Positions 26,811-35,866 of a DNA stretch of 64,000 bases are shown here, piece after piece. The DNA lies in contig JADKJE010000001.1 in assembly GCA_016722515.1 (NCBI GenBank), positions 248,001-312,000 on the forward strand, in the 5' to 3' direction. The stretch comes from Alphaproteobacteria bacterium. Lineage in GTDB: Bacteria; Pseudomonadota; Alphaproteobacteria; Rickettsiales; JADKJE01. The notes beneath the pieces were generated by a model. That model was given only the letters and a program-made list of their open reading frames with translations. It searched no databases and was not told the origin of the DNA. The position numbers and the translations under genes are program-made. Positions within the stretch are counted from its first letter, which is position 1. Each line of letters starts with the position of its first letter.

Positions 26811-27428
26811 TTAATGGTCGAAAATTTTTGCGGGCGAATTCCATCCTCCCAGGTCAAGCTCAACGCGGGTTGGTAAGAAATCAAGACAACCACGCAATAA
26901 ATGTTCGCGCTTTTCGCGCTTCAGCATGTCATCCAGCACATGTCTTATCTGATTGAGGTACAATACATCATTGGCTGCATAATGGAGTTGTGACTCACTT
27001 AAGTCAGCCCTCCCCCAATCCGATGATTGTTCCTGCTTAGAAATCTTGATATGCAGCAATTCCTGGCATAAAACTCTTAAACTATGTTCATCAGTATAGG
27101 TACGAGCAAGTCGCGAAGCTATTTTAGTACAATAGACATTCGTGGCCATCGCTCCTAAATATTGCTTCATAATAGCCATATCAAACCGGGCGAAATGGAA
27201 AATTTTAAGCACCTTGGGGTTTAAAAGTAAATGAACCAGATTCGGCGCATTAAACACATTATCACGAAACTGTACAACATGCCCCACACCATCTGTACCA
27301 GCTAACTGTACCAAGCACAGCCGATCCCGTGCATAATTAAGTCCCATTGCCTCGGTATCAATCGCAACCGACTCCTCAAAAACCACATCACCCGGTAAAT
27401 CACCTTGGTGCAGCCTAATTTCTACCAT
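26811..27428 (-). CDS. rnd: Ribonuclease D (short form)
   Basis: This DEDD-family 3'–5' exonuclease trims tRNA and other stable RNA. The Exo I motif (AIDTEAMGL), Exo II (IFHFARFDM) and Exo III (YAANDVLYL) are all present with their acidic residues. At 205 residues it lacks the C-terminal HRDC domains of enterobacterial RNase D, as is usual for the short alphaproteobacterial form. It is the first gene of rnd–kdsD–lptC–lptA. Confidence 0.93.
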   Translation of the reverse strand: MVEIRLHQGDLPGDVVFEESVAIDTEAMGLNYARDRLCLVQLAGTDGVGHVVQFRDNVFNAPNLVHLLLNPKVLKIFHFARFDMAIMKQYLGAMATNVYCTKIASRLARTYTDEHSLRVLCQELLHIKISKQEQSSDWGRADLSESQLHYAANDVLYLNQIRHVLDDMLKREKREHLLRGCLDFLPTRVELDLGGWNSPAKIFDH

Positions 27429-27489
27429 GTCTAAACCTCATTATTTATATACCGTATTCTATATCATCCCCTGGCAAATACCAAGAAAA

Positions 27490-27515
27490 AAAGGGCCCCA
27501 TAGGGGCCCTTTTTG
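27490..27515 (-). terminator. Terminator of the first RTX gene (bidirectional)
   Basis: AAAGGGCCCC and GGGGCCCTTT arms with a three-base loop have A/T runs on both sides. It ends the minus-strand RTX transcript 20 bases after its stop. Confidence 0.9.
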
Positions 27516-27534
27516 GTAATAGAAAGGTTATACT

Positions 27535-30500
27535 CTAGAAAATGAAATCAGAGCTATCCAATGCAACACCACCCGTTATCACTTTAAATGACAGACCAGA
27601 TTGAGTGTCTGACACGGTATAATCAATCTTATCGCCGGTTGCTGTGAACTCATTCCCCGCAGCAGAAATTGACAAGTGAGCGAAATCAAGTTGGTTGCCA
27701 ATATGCGACAAGTCGATTTTATCTTCACCATGCACAAAGTGGACGATATCAGAAGCAGGAGCCGTTGAATCGCTGGCTGCATCGAATACAAAGGTATCAT
27801 GTCCGCCATTGCCATATAATTCATCGATTCCAGCACCGGCATGAATCTCATCATTACCGCTTCCACCACGAACCACATCATTGCCAAGATCTCCATACAG
27901 TACGTTAGCCGCTGTAGAGTCTGAGTAATCGATAATATCATTGCCTTGACCGCCGCGAGCATTGTCTGCTACAGCTCCAGAACCAACAATCAAATCATCA
28001 CCAGCATTCCCGTTGATGGTATCACCGCCATGCGTAGAGATAATGGTATCGTTTCCGTCACCACCAGAGATATTATCACCACCTGCAGAGCTGGTATATT
28101 TATCATTACCAGCCAGCAAATCAATCGTCGTATGACCAGTCGTGTTAGTAAGATCATCATTACCTGTGGTTACACCGGTTGTTACAGGTATGTTACCTTG
28201 ACCTTGTGGAGTAAAGACGAAGTCATCCGCAGCCAAATTCCCAGAATAATTAACCACTAATTTCAAGCCAGTCGCTGTATTAGTAATCGTATCAACGCCA
28301 TTGCTTTCGGTAATGGTCAAATCTGTGAAAGAACCAATATTCAAAGCAGAAATATCGAGCTTATCACCTTTAGCAAAGTCGGTAATCGTATCAGAAGACA
28401 GCGTTGTTGAATCACCAGCTGTTTCGAGTACGAACGTATCGACACCATCGCCACCGGTAAGTGAATCAGCACCCAGACCACCGAAGATTGTATCATTACC
28501 TGCATCACCGAGGATAACGTCATCACCTGTTTGACCACGTAATACGTCATCACCAGCGCCACCGCTTATATGATCATTACCAGCATCACCTTGGATTAAG
28601 TTATTTCCAGAGCCACCCGTTAAAGTGTCATCTCCATCACCACCATACACGGTATCATTGCCTGAACCAGCAACAATACTGTCATTACCCATATCACCGT
28701 ATAAGGTGTTATGTGCAGTGGAGCGTGAGTAGTTGATAAAGTCATTATCTTGACCGCCACGGACAAAGTCTGCAATAGAACCAGAACCAACGATTGTATC
28801 AGCTCCTTTATTCCCATTGATCGAATCACCGCCAACACTAGAGATAATAGAATCATTACCATCATTTCCAGAAATCGTATCACCGCCTACTGCGCTTGTA
28901 TAAATATCATTTCCAGCAAGCAGATCGATATTCACATGCCCCGGGCTTGAAAGAGTATCATCCCCAACAGTAGGTACAGCAGGCTCAGGATTTGGTTGTG
29001 GATCAGGATCGCTACCCGCAAACACAAAATCTGTCGCATCTAATATACCTGTATGGTTAACAAACAATTTCAAACCAGTTGCCGCATTCGTAATGGTTGC
29101 GATTCCTGCTGAGTCTGTAATGGTTAAATCACTGAATGACTTAATATCAACGAGTGCAGATAAGTCAATTTTGTCACCACCATGGGTAAAGTCTTTAATT
29201 TTATCAGCACCATTTTCAACAGAATCACCTGCTGTTTCGAAAACGAAAACATCGTTTCCAGTACCACCGGTCAATTGGTCAGCACCAATACCACCATAAA
29301 TGGTGTCATTTCCAGCATTGCCATTGATTGTGTCATCACCGGTTTGGCCACGAAGCACGTCATCACCATCACCACCATTAATCTCGTCATTTCCGGCATC
29401 ACCTTGGATCAGGTCGTTTCCACCATTACCACTTAACGAGTCGTTATCGTCACCGCCATAAATGGTATCATTACCCGAACCACCAGCAACCGTGTCGTTG
29501 CCATCATCACCATAGAGGGTATTGGTTCCAGACGATTGGCTGTAATCAATGTTGTCATCACCTTTACCGCCGCGAACAAAATCTGAACTGCTTCCCATAC
29601 CGATGATTGTATCATCACCCGCATTACCGTTGATAGAATCTGTTCCGTCACCTGGAAGGATGTAATCATTTCCATCACCACCGTTCACGATATCATTACC
29701 ACCTCTAGCATCGTAGAAATCATCACCACCCAAAAGATCAACGCTGTCTTGACCATCGGTACCGACAAGGCTGTCATTGCCGGAGGTAGGACCGTCTACG
29801 GTTACGTTAGGAATACCATTTGAATCATTTCCATTGATTAGAAAATCAGCGGCCGTTAAGTGTGTAGCGTTTGTTAAAACATCAATTTTAATACCAGCTG
29901 TCGTGTTAGCGACTTCAAAACCACCATTAATTTTAGTAATAACAAAGTCCGAAAACTTAAGTGTTGACACAACCGTAGTGATATTAATTCGATCACTACC
30001 TTGGGCAAAGTCCGTAATCGTCTGTACATATTGAACACCGGCTACCTGTCCAGCTTGGATGGTAAACAGATCATTGCCCGCTCCACCAGTCAGCCTTACA
30101 TTGCCTTCCGTTGTGTAGAAAAGGTCATCGCCTTCACCCCCGTCAATGGTATCATTGCCTTCAGCATAAAGAGTATCATTTCCAGCACCACCATAGAGAG
30201 AATCATCTCCAGTACCACCATAGACTCGGTCACTTCCATCGCCTGCATCAATATAATCATTGCCGGCATCACCATTGAAAAACTCATCAAATCTACTGCC
30301 CTGAATGGTATCATTTCCATCCCCACCAGACAGCACATCCTGGCCATCCGTATCAGACGTATTATTGATTAAATCATTACCGATACCACCCGATACATTC
30401 TCAGCTCCACTACCAACAGTGATAATGGTATCATTACCAGAATCGCCATAGACATCTGAGTTACCGTTACCGTGGAAAATCACATCATGTCCTTCACCAC

Positions 30501-31593
30501 CACGTAATACGTCATCACCGCCAGCACCATTAATCGTATCATTACCCGCGAGGGCATCAATGCTATCGTTATTAGTGGTTCCAACAAGATTATCATCATG
30601 TGGTGTAGCCACATTATGATTATGACCAGGCGTTGGGTCAGGGACAGGAGATTGTCCGAATTGGAAGATACTCGAAACCAATTCAGGAGAATGATTACAG
30701 AAAAAACCACTCAGTGTAATAGCTTGGTTTGCTGCAGGAATAACAATCAAAAGGTCGTTGTTCACATGCTCTATTTGAATGTCACTCATTGAGTAGACGC
30801 CAGGAAAACTCAGGAAGCTAATTTTATCACCATCATGAGCATTGAAATCTTTGATTAAGGTCGAACCGCCTTCTTTTTGGAATTCAAAAATATCAGCACC
30901 AGCACCGCCACCAACACGATCATTTCCAGTTCCGGTTATAATTTTATCGTTGCCGCAACCACCCCAAACAGTGTCATTACCCGCACCACCGTAAAGTGTA
31001 TCGTTACCTTTACCTCCGCCGAGCCTGTCGTTTCCTTCGTCCCCAAAAATAATATCATTACCTTGGCCACCACCGATTGTGTCATCGCCTTGATTGCCGT
31101 TCAACAAATCATTTCCTGCATCACCATGCAGCTTGTCATTACCTAGGCCACCTGACAAGTAATCCTTGCCGGATCCACCGTACAGTGTGTCATTACCGCT
31201 ATCGCCAGACAGCTGGTCGTCACCTGCGTCTCCGAGTAATCTATCGTTTCCATCATTACCATGGAGTCTGTCATTACCGCTTTGACCGCTGATAGTATCG
31301 TCGTTGCCACCTCCGTAGAGATTATCACTTCCATTTCCGCCATCGATTTTATCGTTGCCTTGCGATCCATAAACAGTATCATTTCCACCGTTGGCCTCAA
31401 TTCTATCATTTGCCCCGAGACCATCGATATTATCAGCGCCATTAGTGCCCACCAAATGGTTGCTTTTAGCGTCACCCATAATTTGGTTTACCGTACCAGA
31501 AGTAGCTGAACCAGATGAACTAGATGAACTATTGACAACACCTAAAACTGATAAAGTTTGTGTTGCAACATGCGGATTACTTTGTATAGCCAT
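27535..31593 (-). CDS. Very large RTX (calcium-binding beta-roll) exoprotein
   Basis: The 1352-residue acidic protein consists almost wholly of GGxGxDxxx nonapeptide repeats in about five modules. Each module is a beta-roll block followed by a cap (DF…GDKIDLSAL…TDFVF-like) near residues 245–300, 520–585, 790–860, 1055–1125 and the C-terminus. Modules three and four are near-duplicates of about 260 residues. It ends in Asp-Phe-Ile-Phe, the Asp-plus-hydrophobic ending typical of type I secretion substrates. No protease, lipase or adhesin domain is visible, so it may be a structural, S-layer-like or adhesive protein that folds on binding calcium outside the cell. AAGGAG precedes the ATG. No type I exporter genes are in the window. 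Confidence 0.9.
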   Translation of the reverse strand: MAIQSNPHVATQTLSVLGVVNSSSSSSGSATSGTVNQIMGDAKSNHLVGTNGADNIDGLGANDRIEANGGNDTVYGSQGNDKIDGGNGSDNLYGGGNDDTISGQSGNDRLHGNDGNDRLLGDAGDDQLSGDSGNDTLYGGSGKDYLSGGLGNDKLHGDAGNDLLNGNQGDDTIGGGQGNDIIFGDEGNDRLGGGKGNDTLYGGAGNDTVWGGCGNDKIITGTGNDRVGGGAGADIFEFQKEGGSTLIKDFNAHDGDKISFLSFPGVYSMSDIQIEHVNNDLLIVIPAANQAITLSGFFCNHSPELVSSIFQFGQSPVPDPTPGHNHNVATPHDDNLVGTTNNDSIDALAGNDTINGAGGDDVLRGGEGHDVIFHGNGNSDVYGDSGNDTIITVGSGAENVSGGIGNDLINNTSDTDGQDVLSGGDGNDTIQGSRFDEFFNGDAGNDYIDAGDGSDRVYGGTGDDSLYGGAGNDTLYAEGNDTIDGGEGDDLFYTTEGNVRLTGGAGNDLFTIQAGQVAGVQYVQTITDFAQGSDRINITTVVSTLKFSDFVITKINGGFEVANTTAGIKIDVLTNATHLTAADFLINGNDSNGIPNVTVDGPTSGNDSLVGTDGQDSVDLLGGDDFYDARGGNDIVNGGDGNDYILPGDGTDSINGNAGDDTIIGMGSSSDFVRGGKGDDNIDYSQSSGTNTLYGDDGNDTVAGGSGNDTIYGGDDNDSLSGNGGNDLIQGDAGNDEINGGDGDDVLRGQTGDDTINGNAGNDTIYGGIGADQLTGGTGNDVFVFETAGDSVENGADKIKDFTHGGDKIDLSALVDIKSFSDLTITDSAGIATITNAATGLKLFVNHTGILDATDFVFAGSDPDPQPNPEPAVPTVGDDTLSSPGHVNIDLLAGNDIYTSAVGGDTISGNDGNDSIISSVGGDSINGNKGADTIVGSGSIADFVRGGQDNDFINYSRSTAHNTLYGDMGNDSIVAGSGNDTVYGGDGDDTLTGGSGNNLIQGDAGNDHISGGAGDDVLRGQTGDDVILGDAGNDTIFGGLGADSLTGGDGVDTFVLETAGDSTTLSSDTITDFAKGDKLDISALNIGSFTDLTITESNGVDTITNTATGLKLVVNYSGNLAADDFVFTPQGQGNIPVTTGVTTGNDDLTNTTGHTTIDLLAGNDKYTSSAGGDNISGGDGNDTIISTHGGDTINGNAGDDLIVGSGAVADNARGGQGNDIIDYSDSTAANVLYGDLGNDVVRGGSGNDEIHAGAGIDELYGNGGHDTFVFDAASDSTAPASDIVHFVHGEDKIDLSHIGNQLDFAHLSISAAGNEFTATGDKIDYTVSDTQSGLSFKVITGGVALDSSDFIF

Positions 31594-31935
31594 AAACGAA
31601 ACTCCTTGGTGAATACCTTAAATTTAGACTGACGCGAATTATAGAGCATAAACTGCTCTAGATCAAGCTCATTTCATTAAGAATTCAAGAAATCTTACTA
31701 GCCCTTATTAATCAAGCCTTCATCACGTCAAAAAAGAACCATATTTCAAAAAATATGCATCACCAACACAAAGAACAACAAAGTATCTAAAGTAAAAATA
31801 ACAAACAACTAAAACAACGACTTAAAATAACCTTTTTTTATTATAAAAAACAAAGGATATGAATGAGCCATTGCACATATATCCAATACCAATTAAATGT
31901 CACAATACCACAACAATAAGGGCATGACAGAATTT

Positions 31936-31982
31936 AAAAAGCCCGAAAGCTCCGCAAAACTGACATTTTGTGGAGCTTTCAG
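31936..31982 (-). terminator. Terminator of the second RTX gene
   Basis: On the minus strand a long hairpin (arms GAAAGCTCC-CAAAA type, one mismatch) is followed by CTTTTT, 20 bases after the stop of the 712-residue RTX gene. The rest of the 409-base gap 31594–32002 is AT-rich and should hold the promoter of the downstream RTX gene. Confidence 0.8.
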
Positions 31983-32002
31983 GCAGATTATTAGAAAGCG
32001 AA

Positions 32003-34141
32003 TTAGAATATAAAATCACCCGCGGATAAAGCGCTATTCGACGTAACCTCAATTATTATATGACTTGCGGAGATATTTACATAGTATTCACCGTGGCTCT
32101 CTGTAATCTCCAAATCACCGAAGCTTTTGCCAAGTGCAGACAAATCAATATAATCCTGACCCGTCACAAAATCGGTAATTGTATCCATATTTTGGGGATT
32201 TGATTGAGTATTAGCTACGAAATAAAAGACATCATTTCCATCGCCGCCGGTCAGGTCATTATTCCCTGTGCCTCCCCATATGGTATCATTGCCATTATCA
32301 CCAGCAAGTACATCATTACCTGAGGATCCTTGGAGAATATCATTGCCATCACCTGCGCGCACATAATCGTTACCTGAGCCGCCGCAAATGTTGTCCCGGC
32401 CATCGCCACCAATGATTTGGTCATTATCATCTTGCCCGAGCAAGGTATTATTACCATGACCACCAAACAAGGTGTCCTCCCCCTTTCCGCCTTGCAAGTA
32501 GGTATCAACATACAGTGTCGAATAATTAAGCAAATCATTCGTATCTGCACCGTGGAATAATTGCTCAGAGGTATCACAGAAATTAAACAATGCACCATTT
32601 CCATGATTGGGCGCCATCGGTTCACCGTCACATCCACAATGATCCGTCTCATGACTAGGTGGAGTCGTTGGTGGAGTCTCAGGTGGTGTGGAAGGTGGAA
32701 CTTCCGGAGGGCTCACCGGATCATGACATGAAGGCGTCTCTACGGGTGGAGTCGTCGGTGGAGTCTCAGGTGGTGTGGAAGGTGGAACTTCCGGAGGGAT
32801 CACTGGATCATGACATGAAGGCGTCTCTACGGGTGGAGTCGTCGGTGGAGTCTCAGGTGGTGTGGAAGGTGGAACTTCCGGAGGGCTCACCGGATCATCA
32901 CATGAAGGCGTCTCTACGGGCGGAGTCGTCGGTGGAGTCTCAGGTGGTGTGGAAGGTGGAACTTCCGGAGGGATCACTGGATCATCACATGAAGGCGTCT
33001 CTACGGGTGGAGTCGTCGGTGGAGTCTCAGGTGGTGTGGAAGGTGGAACTTCCGGAGGGATCACTGGATCATCACATGAAGGCGTCTCTGCTGGTGGAGT
33101 CGTTGGTGGAGTTTCCGGAGGTGTGGAAGGTGGAACTTCTGGAGGGATCACCGGATCATCACAGGGAGGCGTCTCTACTGGTGGAGTCGTCGGTGGAGTC
33201 GTGCCAAGAGAACTAAACGTAAAGTCGGTATCAGCAATACCGCCCAAATGATACCCTATAAAAATAACTTCTTGTCCGGTTTGGCCAATCGTTGCAATAA
33301 CACTATTGGTTCCTTCGCTAAAATGAATATCGGTTGCGGTAATATTAGAGAAATTTCTTAAATCAACACGTTCATATCCCTTTTCAAAATCATTAATCGT
33401 AATCGTTCCGCCTTGCGATTCAAGAATAAAGTCATCTTCGCCCTTCCCGCCATTCATGGTATCATTGCCACTTCCGCCTACGAGGACATCATGCTCGACA
33501 CCGCCGACAAGGCTGTCATTGTCTTTACCTCCATCCAGATAGTTGATATCATCACCACCTAAAAGTGTATCATTGCCTTCGCCACCGCAAAGCGTATCCC
33601 TGCCAGAACCGCCATTAATCGAATCATTCCCGGCATCCCCACGGATGGAATCATCGCCGCTTTCGCCTAAGATAGTATCATTGCCATCACCACCAGATAA
33701 TGTGTCGTTTCCAGATTTATCATCGATGTAATCGTTCCCGTCTTCACCAAAGCTCACATCATCTCCAGCACCACCATTAAGATTATCCTCACCCGTACCG
33801 CCAAATACTGTATCATTACCTTCCTGGCCATAAAGCAGGTCGTTACCTGACCCTCCTGTTAAAAGGTCGTTACCTTGCCAGCCATAAAGTGAGTCATTTC
33901 CGTGATTTCCATAAAGGATATCATCGCCTGTAAATCCGAATAAACTGTCACTGCCATCACCGCCCAAAACGCTGTCATTCCCCGCATCCCCGATAATGGT
34001 ATCATTCCCTGTTTCCCCATCGATGCTATCATTTCCATTCCCGCCAACGATTGAATCGTCACCTTCATAACCATAGATTGCTTCATCAGCACTTGTTCCT
34101 GTTAGAATATCATTATTAACAGTTCCTTTGATAACGGTCAT
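32003..34141 (-). CDS. RTX exoprotein with Pro/Thr-rich repeat linker
   Basis: The 712-residue product has an N-terminal RTX beta-roll (about residues 5–235), a cap segment, a linker of Pro, Thr, Glu and Ser (about 310–500), then a second RTX block and a cap ending in Asp-Phe-Ile-Phe. The linker is six 29-residue units, each with a single cysteine (SCDDP or SCHDP), which is unusual for exported RTX proteins and could allow intermolecular disulfides. A CGCDG motif follows the linker. No enzymatic domain is seen. GGGGGA lies near the ATG. It is upstream of, and on the same strand as, the larger RTX gene and has its own terminator. Confidence 0.88.
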   Translation of the reverse strand: MTVIKGTVNNDILTGTSADEAIYGYEGDDSIVGGNGNDSIDGETGNDTIIGDAGNDSVLGGDGSDSLFGFTGDDILYGNHGNDSLYGWQGNDLLTGGSGNDLLYGQEGNDTVFGGTGEDNLNGGAGDDVSFGEDGNDYIDDKSGNDTLSGGDGNDTILGESGDDSIRGDAGNDSINGGSGRDTLCGGEGNDTLLGGDDINYLDGGKDNDSLVGGVEHDVLVGGSGNDTMNGGKGEDDFILESQGGTITINDFEKGYERVDLRNFSNITATDIHFSEGTNSVIATIGQTGQEVIFIGYHLGGIADTDFTFSSLGTTPPTTPPVETPPCDDPVIPPEVPPSTPPETPPTTPPAETPSCDDPVIPPEVPPSTPPETPPTTPPVETPSCDDPVIPPEVPPSTPPETPPTTPPVETPSCDDPVSPPEVPPSTPPETPPTTPPVETPSCHDPVIPPEVPPSTPPETPPTTPPVETPSCHDPVSPPEVPPSTPPETPPTTPPSHETDHCGCDGEPMAPNHGNGALFNFCDTSEQLFHGADTNDLLNYSTLYVDTYLQGGKGEDTLFGGHGNNTLLGQDDNDQIIGGDGRDNICGGSGNDYVRAGDGNDILQGSSGNDVLAGDNGNDTIWGGTGNNDLTGGDGNDVFYFVANTQSNPQNMDTITDFVTGQDYIDLSALGKSFGDLEITESHGEYYVNISASHIIIEVTSNSALSAGDFIF
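32660..33180 (-). repeat. 87-bp tandem repeat array in RTX gene
   Basis: Six nearly identical units of exactly 87 bp (29 codons) encode the Pro/Thr linker. Units differ by a few substitutions (D/H after Cys, I/S after Val). The period is a multiple of three, so unit gain or loss keeps the reading frame. Confidence 0.92.
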
Positions 34142-34336
34142 AAAGTCCCCCGACTTAATTATGGTTCATACGTTAAAATGAAAGCAAAGCGATGCACTAC
34201 TCGCAAGCGCACTTACATCTATAAAGGCAAATTATGAAAAAACGATTAATTGAAAAATCAAGTGCAGTTTTTTATGTATTGGCTAAAACCCCAACTCTTA
34301 GGTGGCTAGCCACCCGAAACTCATAGGAGCACAGGA

Positions 34337-34422
34337 TGGTGCCCAGAAGAGGACTCGAACCTCCACACCTTGTGAGTACTAGCACCTGAAGCTAGCGCGT
34401 CTACCAATTCCGCCATCTGGGC
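34337..34422 (-). tRNA. tRNA-Leu (anticodon CAG)
   Basis: The minus strand gives an 86-base tRNA starting GCCCAGATGGCGG and ending GGTTCGAGTCC…TGGGCACCA. The acceptor stem GCCCAGA/TCTGGGC pairs fully. The anticodon loop TTCAGGT within CTAGC/GCTAG gives CAG, and a long variable arm supports leucine. CCA is encoded. Confidence 0.96.
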
Positions 34423-34562
34423 ATTATGCGATAAAAACAGACCCAAACGAATACGGTATAAAACCCTCAATGTCAAGCAGCCACGAAAAAACTTTGACTT
34501 GAAAGCCAAAGAGCACTATTTTTTTTATATCACGACAACACAAAAACCATTCAGGATTACCC

Positions 34563-35477
34563 ATGACATGTTCAAACAAAATCGTAAGCATCATTGGCGG
34601 CTCAGGTTTTATTGGCAGTTATATTGTTCGTGCTTTTGCACAGCAAGGAGCACGCATCAAAGTCATCAGCCGTAATCCACAAAAATCGGACTATTTAAAA
34701 ACATGCGGCACCGTTGGCCAAATTGAACTTATCCCAGCCAATATCTCTAACGAATCCGTCCTGCGTGATGCACTCCGAGGCAGTGATATCGTCATTAACG
34801 CCACAGGCATTTTATATGAAAAAGGCAGACAGCGTTTTGTAAAGATGCATTCCCAAATTCCTGAATCCATTGCTAAAGTAGCGAGTGAATTATCGATTCC
34901 TGTTTTTATCCATCTTTCCGCACTGGGTGCTAACCACGCCATAAGCTCAGCCTATGCTTCAAGCAAAATAAATGGTGAAAAGGCCGTGCTTGCTGCGTTT
35001 CCTAAAGCTACTATTTTGCGCCCCAGCGTTGTGTTTGGCCATGAAGATCAATTCTTTAATCTGTTTGGGCGCCTATCTGCCTTATCACCTATGTTGCCCT
35101 TGATTGGCGGAGGCAAAACACTCTTTCAGCCAGTTTACGTTGATGATATTGCCAAGGCCGTTGTCTTTTGCGCAACACATGCAGAGACTCAAGGAAATAT
35201 TTATGAACTAGGCGGGCCTGATAAAGTTTCATTTAAACACATTCTTACGTTTATCCTCGAAAAAACACATCGTCACAGATTATTGTTACCGATACCTTTT
35301 ACCGTAGCAAAAACCATGGGGATGTTCTTAAAATTGCTTCCTCATCCTCTCCTTACCGATGATCAGGTTGAGCTCCTTAAATATAACAATATTGTGGACG
35401 AGCACGCGCTTGGCTTTAAACATTTGGGGATCACTCCTCAAACATTTGAAATTATTGCTACAGAGTATTTAAGATAA
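34563..35477 (+). CDS. NDUFA9-like NAD(P)-binding protein
   Basis: The 304-residue protein is an atypical short-chain dehydrogenase-like Rossmann protein. The nucleotide motif GGSGFIGSYIVRAF is at about residues 12–25, followed by a SRNP stretch typical of NADPH preference, and later ILRPSVVFG. It resembles the alphaproteobacterial homologues of the mitochondrial complex I accessory subunit NDUFA9, which bind NADPH and lack a full catalytic Tyr-x-x-x-Lys arrangement. Association with NADH dehydrogenase is inferred from the family. It lies after tRNA-Leu and is convergent with ftsB. Confidence 0.85.
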   Translation: MTCSNKIVSIIGGSGFIGSYIVRAFAQQGARIKVISRNPQKSDYLKTCGTVGQIELIPANISNESVLRDALRGSDIVINATGILYEKGRQRFVKMHSQIPESIAKVASELSIPVFIHLSALGANHAISSAYASSKINGEKAVLAAFPKATILRPSVVFGHEDQFFNLFGRLSALSPMLPLIGGGKTLFQPVYVDDIAKAVVFCATHAETQGNIYELGGPDKVSFKHILTFILEKTHRHRLLLPIPFTVAKTMGMFLKLLPHPLLTDDQVELLKYNNIVDEHALGFKHLGITPQTFEIIATEYLR

Positions 35478-35478
35478 A

Positions 35479-35796
35479 CTAATTATCTTTATCCAACAAA
35501 ATGACCATCTCGTCATCTCTGGCTAGGCCTAGTTGAGAGCGGGTTTGTTCATCCAACACATCAAGATCCAGTGAATTAGGACGCAATAATGATACACGGT
35601 GCTCAAGCTGCTGACGCTCCGTTTTGGTTTTTTCTAATTTAACTTTGGCTTCATCCAGTTGATGACCAAGTGTGACCATCGCCAGCGCTCCCCTATCACC
35701 GCTTAATGCATGGTAAGAAAAATAGCCTACCCCTAAAAAGTAGAGAACCATTAATCCTACCTGCAATGACTTATTTTTACGCCGCGGTCGCACCAT
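35479..35796 (-). CDS. ftsB: FtsB/DivIC-like cell division protein
   Basis: The 105-residue form starts at the ATG at 35796, which has AAGGA just upstream; the longer frame adds six residues without support. It has a short basic cytoplasmic tail, one membrane helix (about 12–32), and a coiled coil (about 45–80) ending in a conserved-looking region with RPNSLDLDVLDEQTRSQLG. This is the septum formation initiator layout, which bridges FtsL and FtsQ in the divisome. Its position directly after eno is the common alphaproteobacterial and gammaproteobacterial arrangement. Confidence 0.88.
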   Translation of the reverse strand: MVRPRRKNKSLQVGLMVLYFLGVGYFSYHALSGDRGALAMVTLGHQLDEAKVKLEKTKTERQQLEHRVSLLRPNSLDLDVLDEQTRSQLGLARDDEMVILLDKDN

Positions 35797-35866
35797 ATTA
35801 TCCTTACTGAACACAATTATAGAATAGGAATAAAAGATTAACCTTTTCTTATCTTAAGTCAAATCA

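Noticed and set aside
32659..33251. Plus-strand ORFs with VWKVELPEGS or GGVSGGVEGG repeats
   Set aside because: Antisense reading of the 87-bp repeat in the RTX gene.
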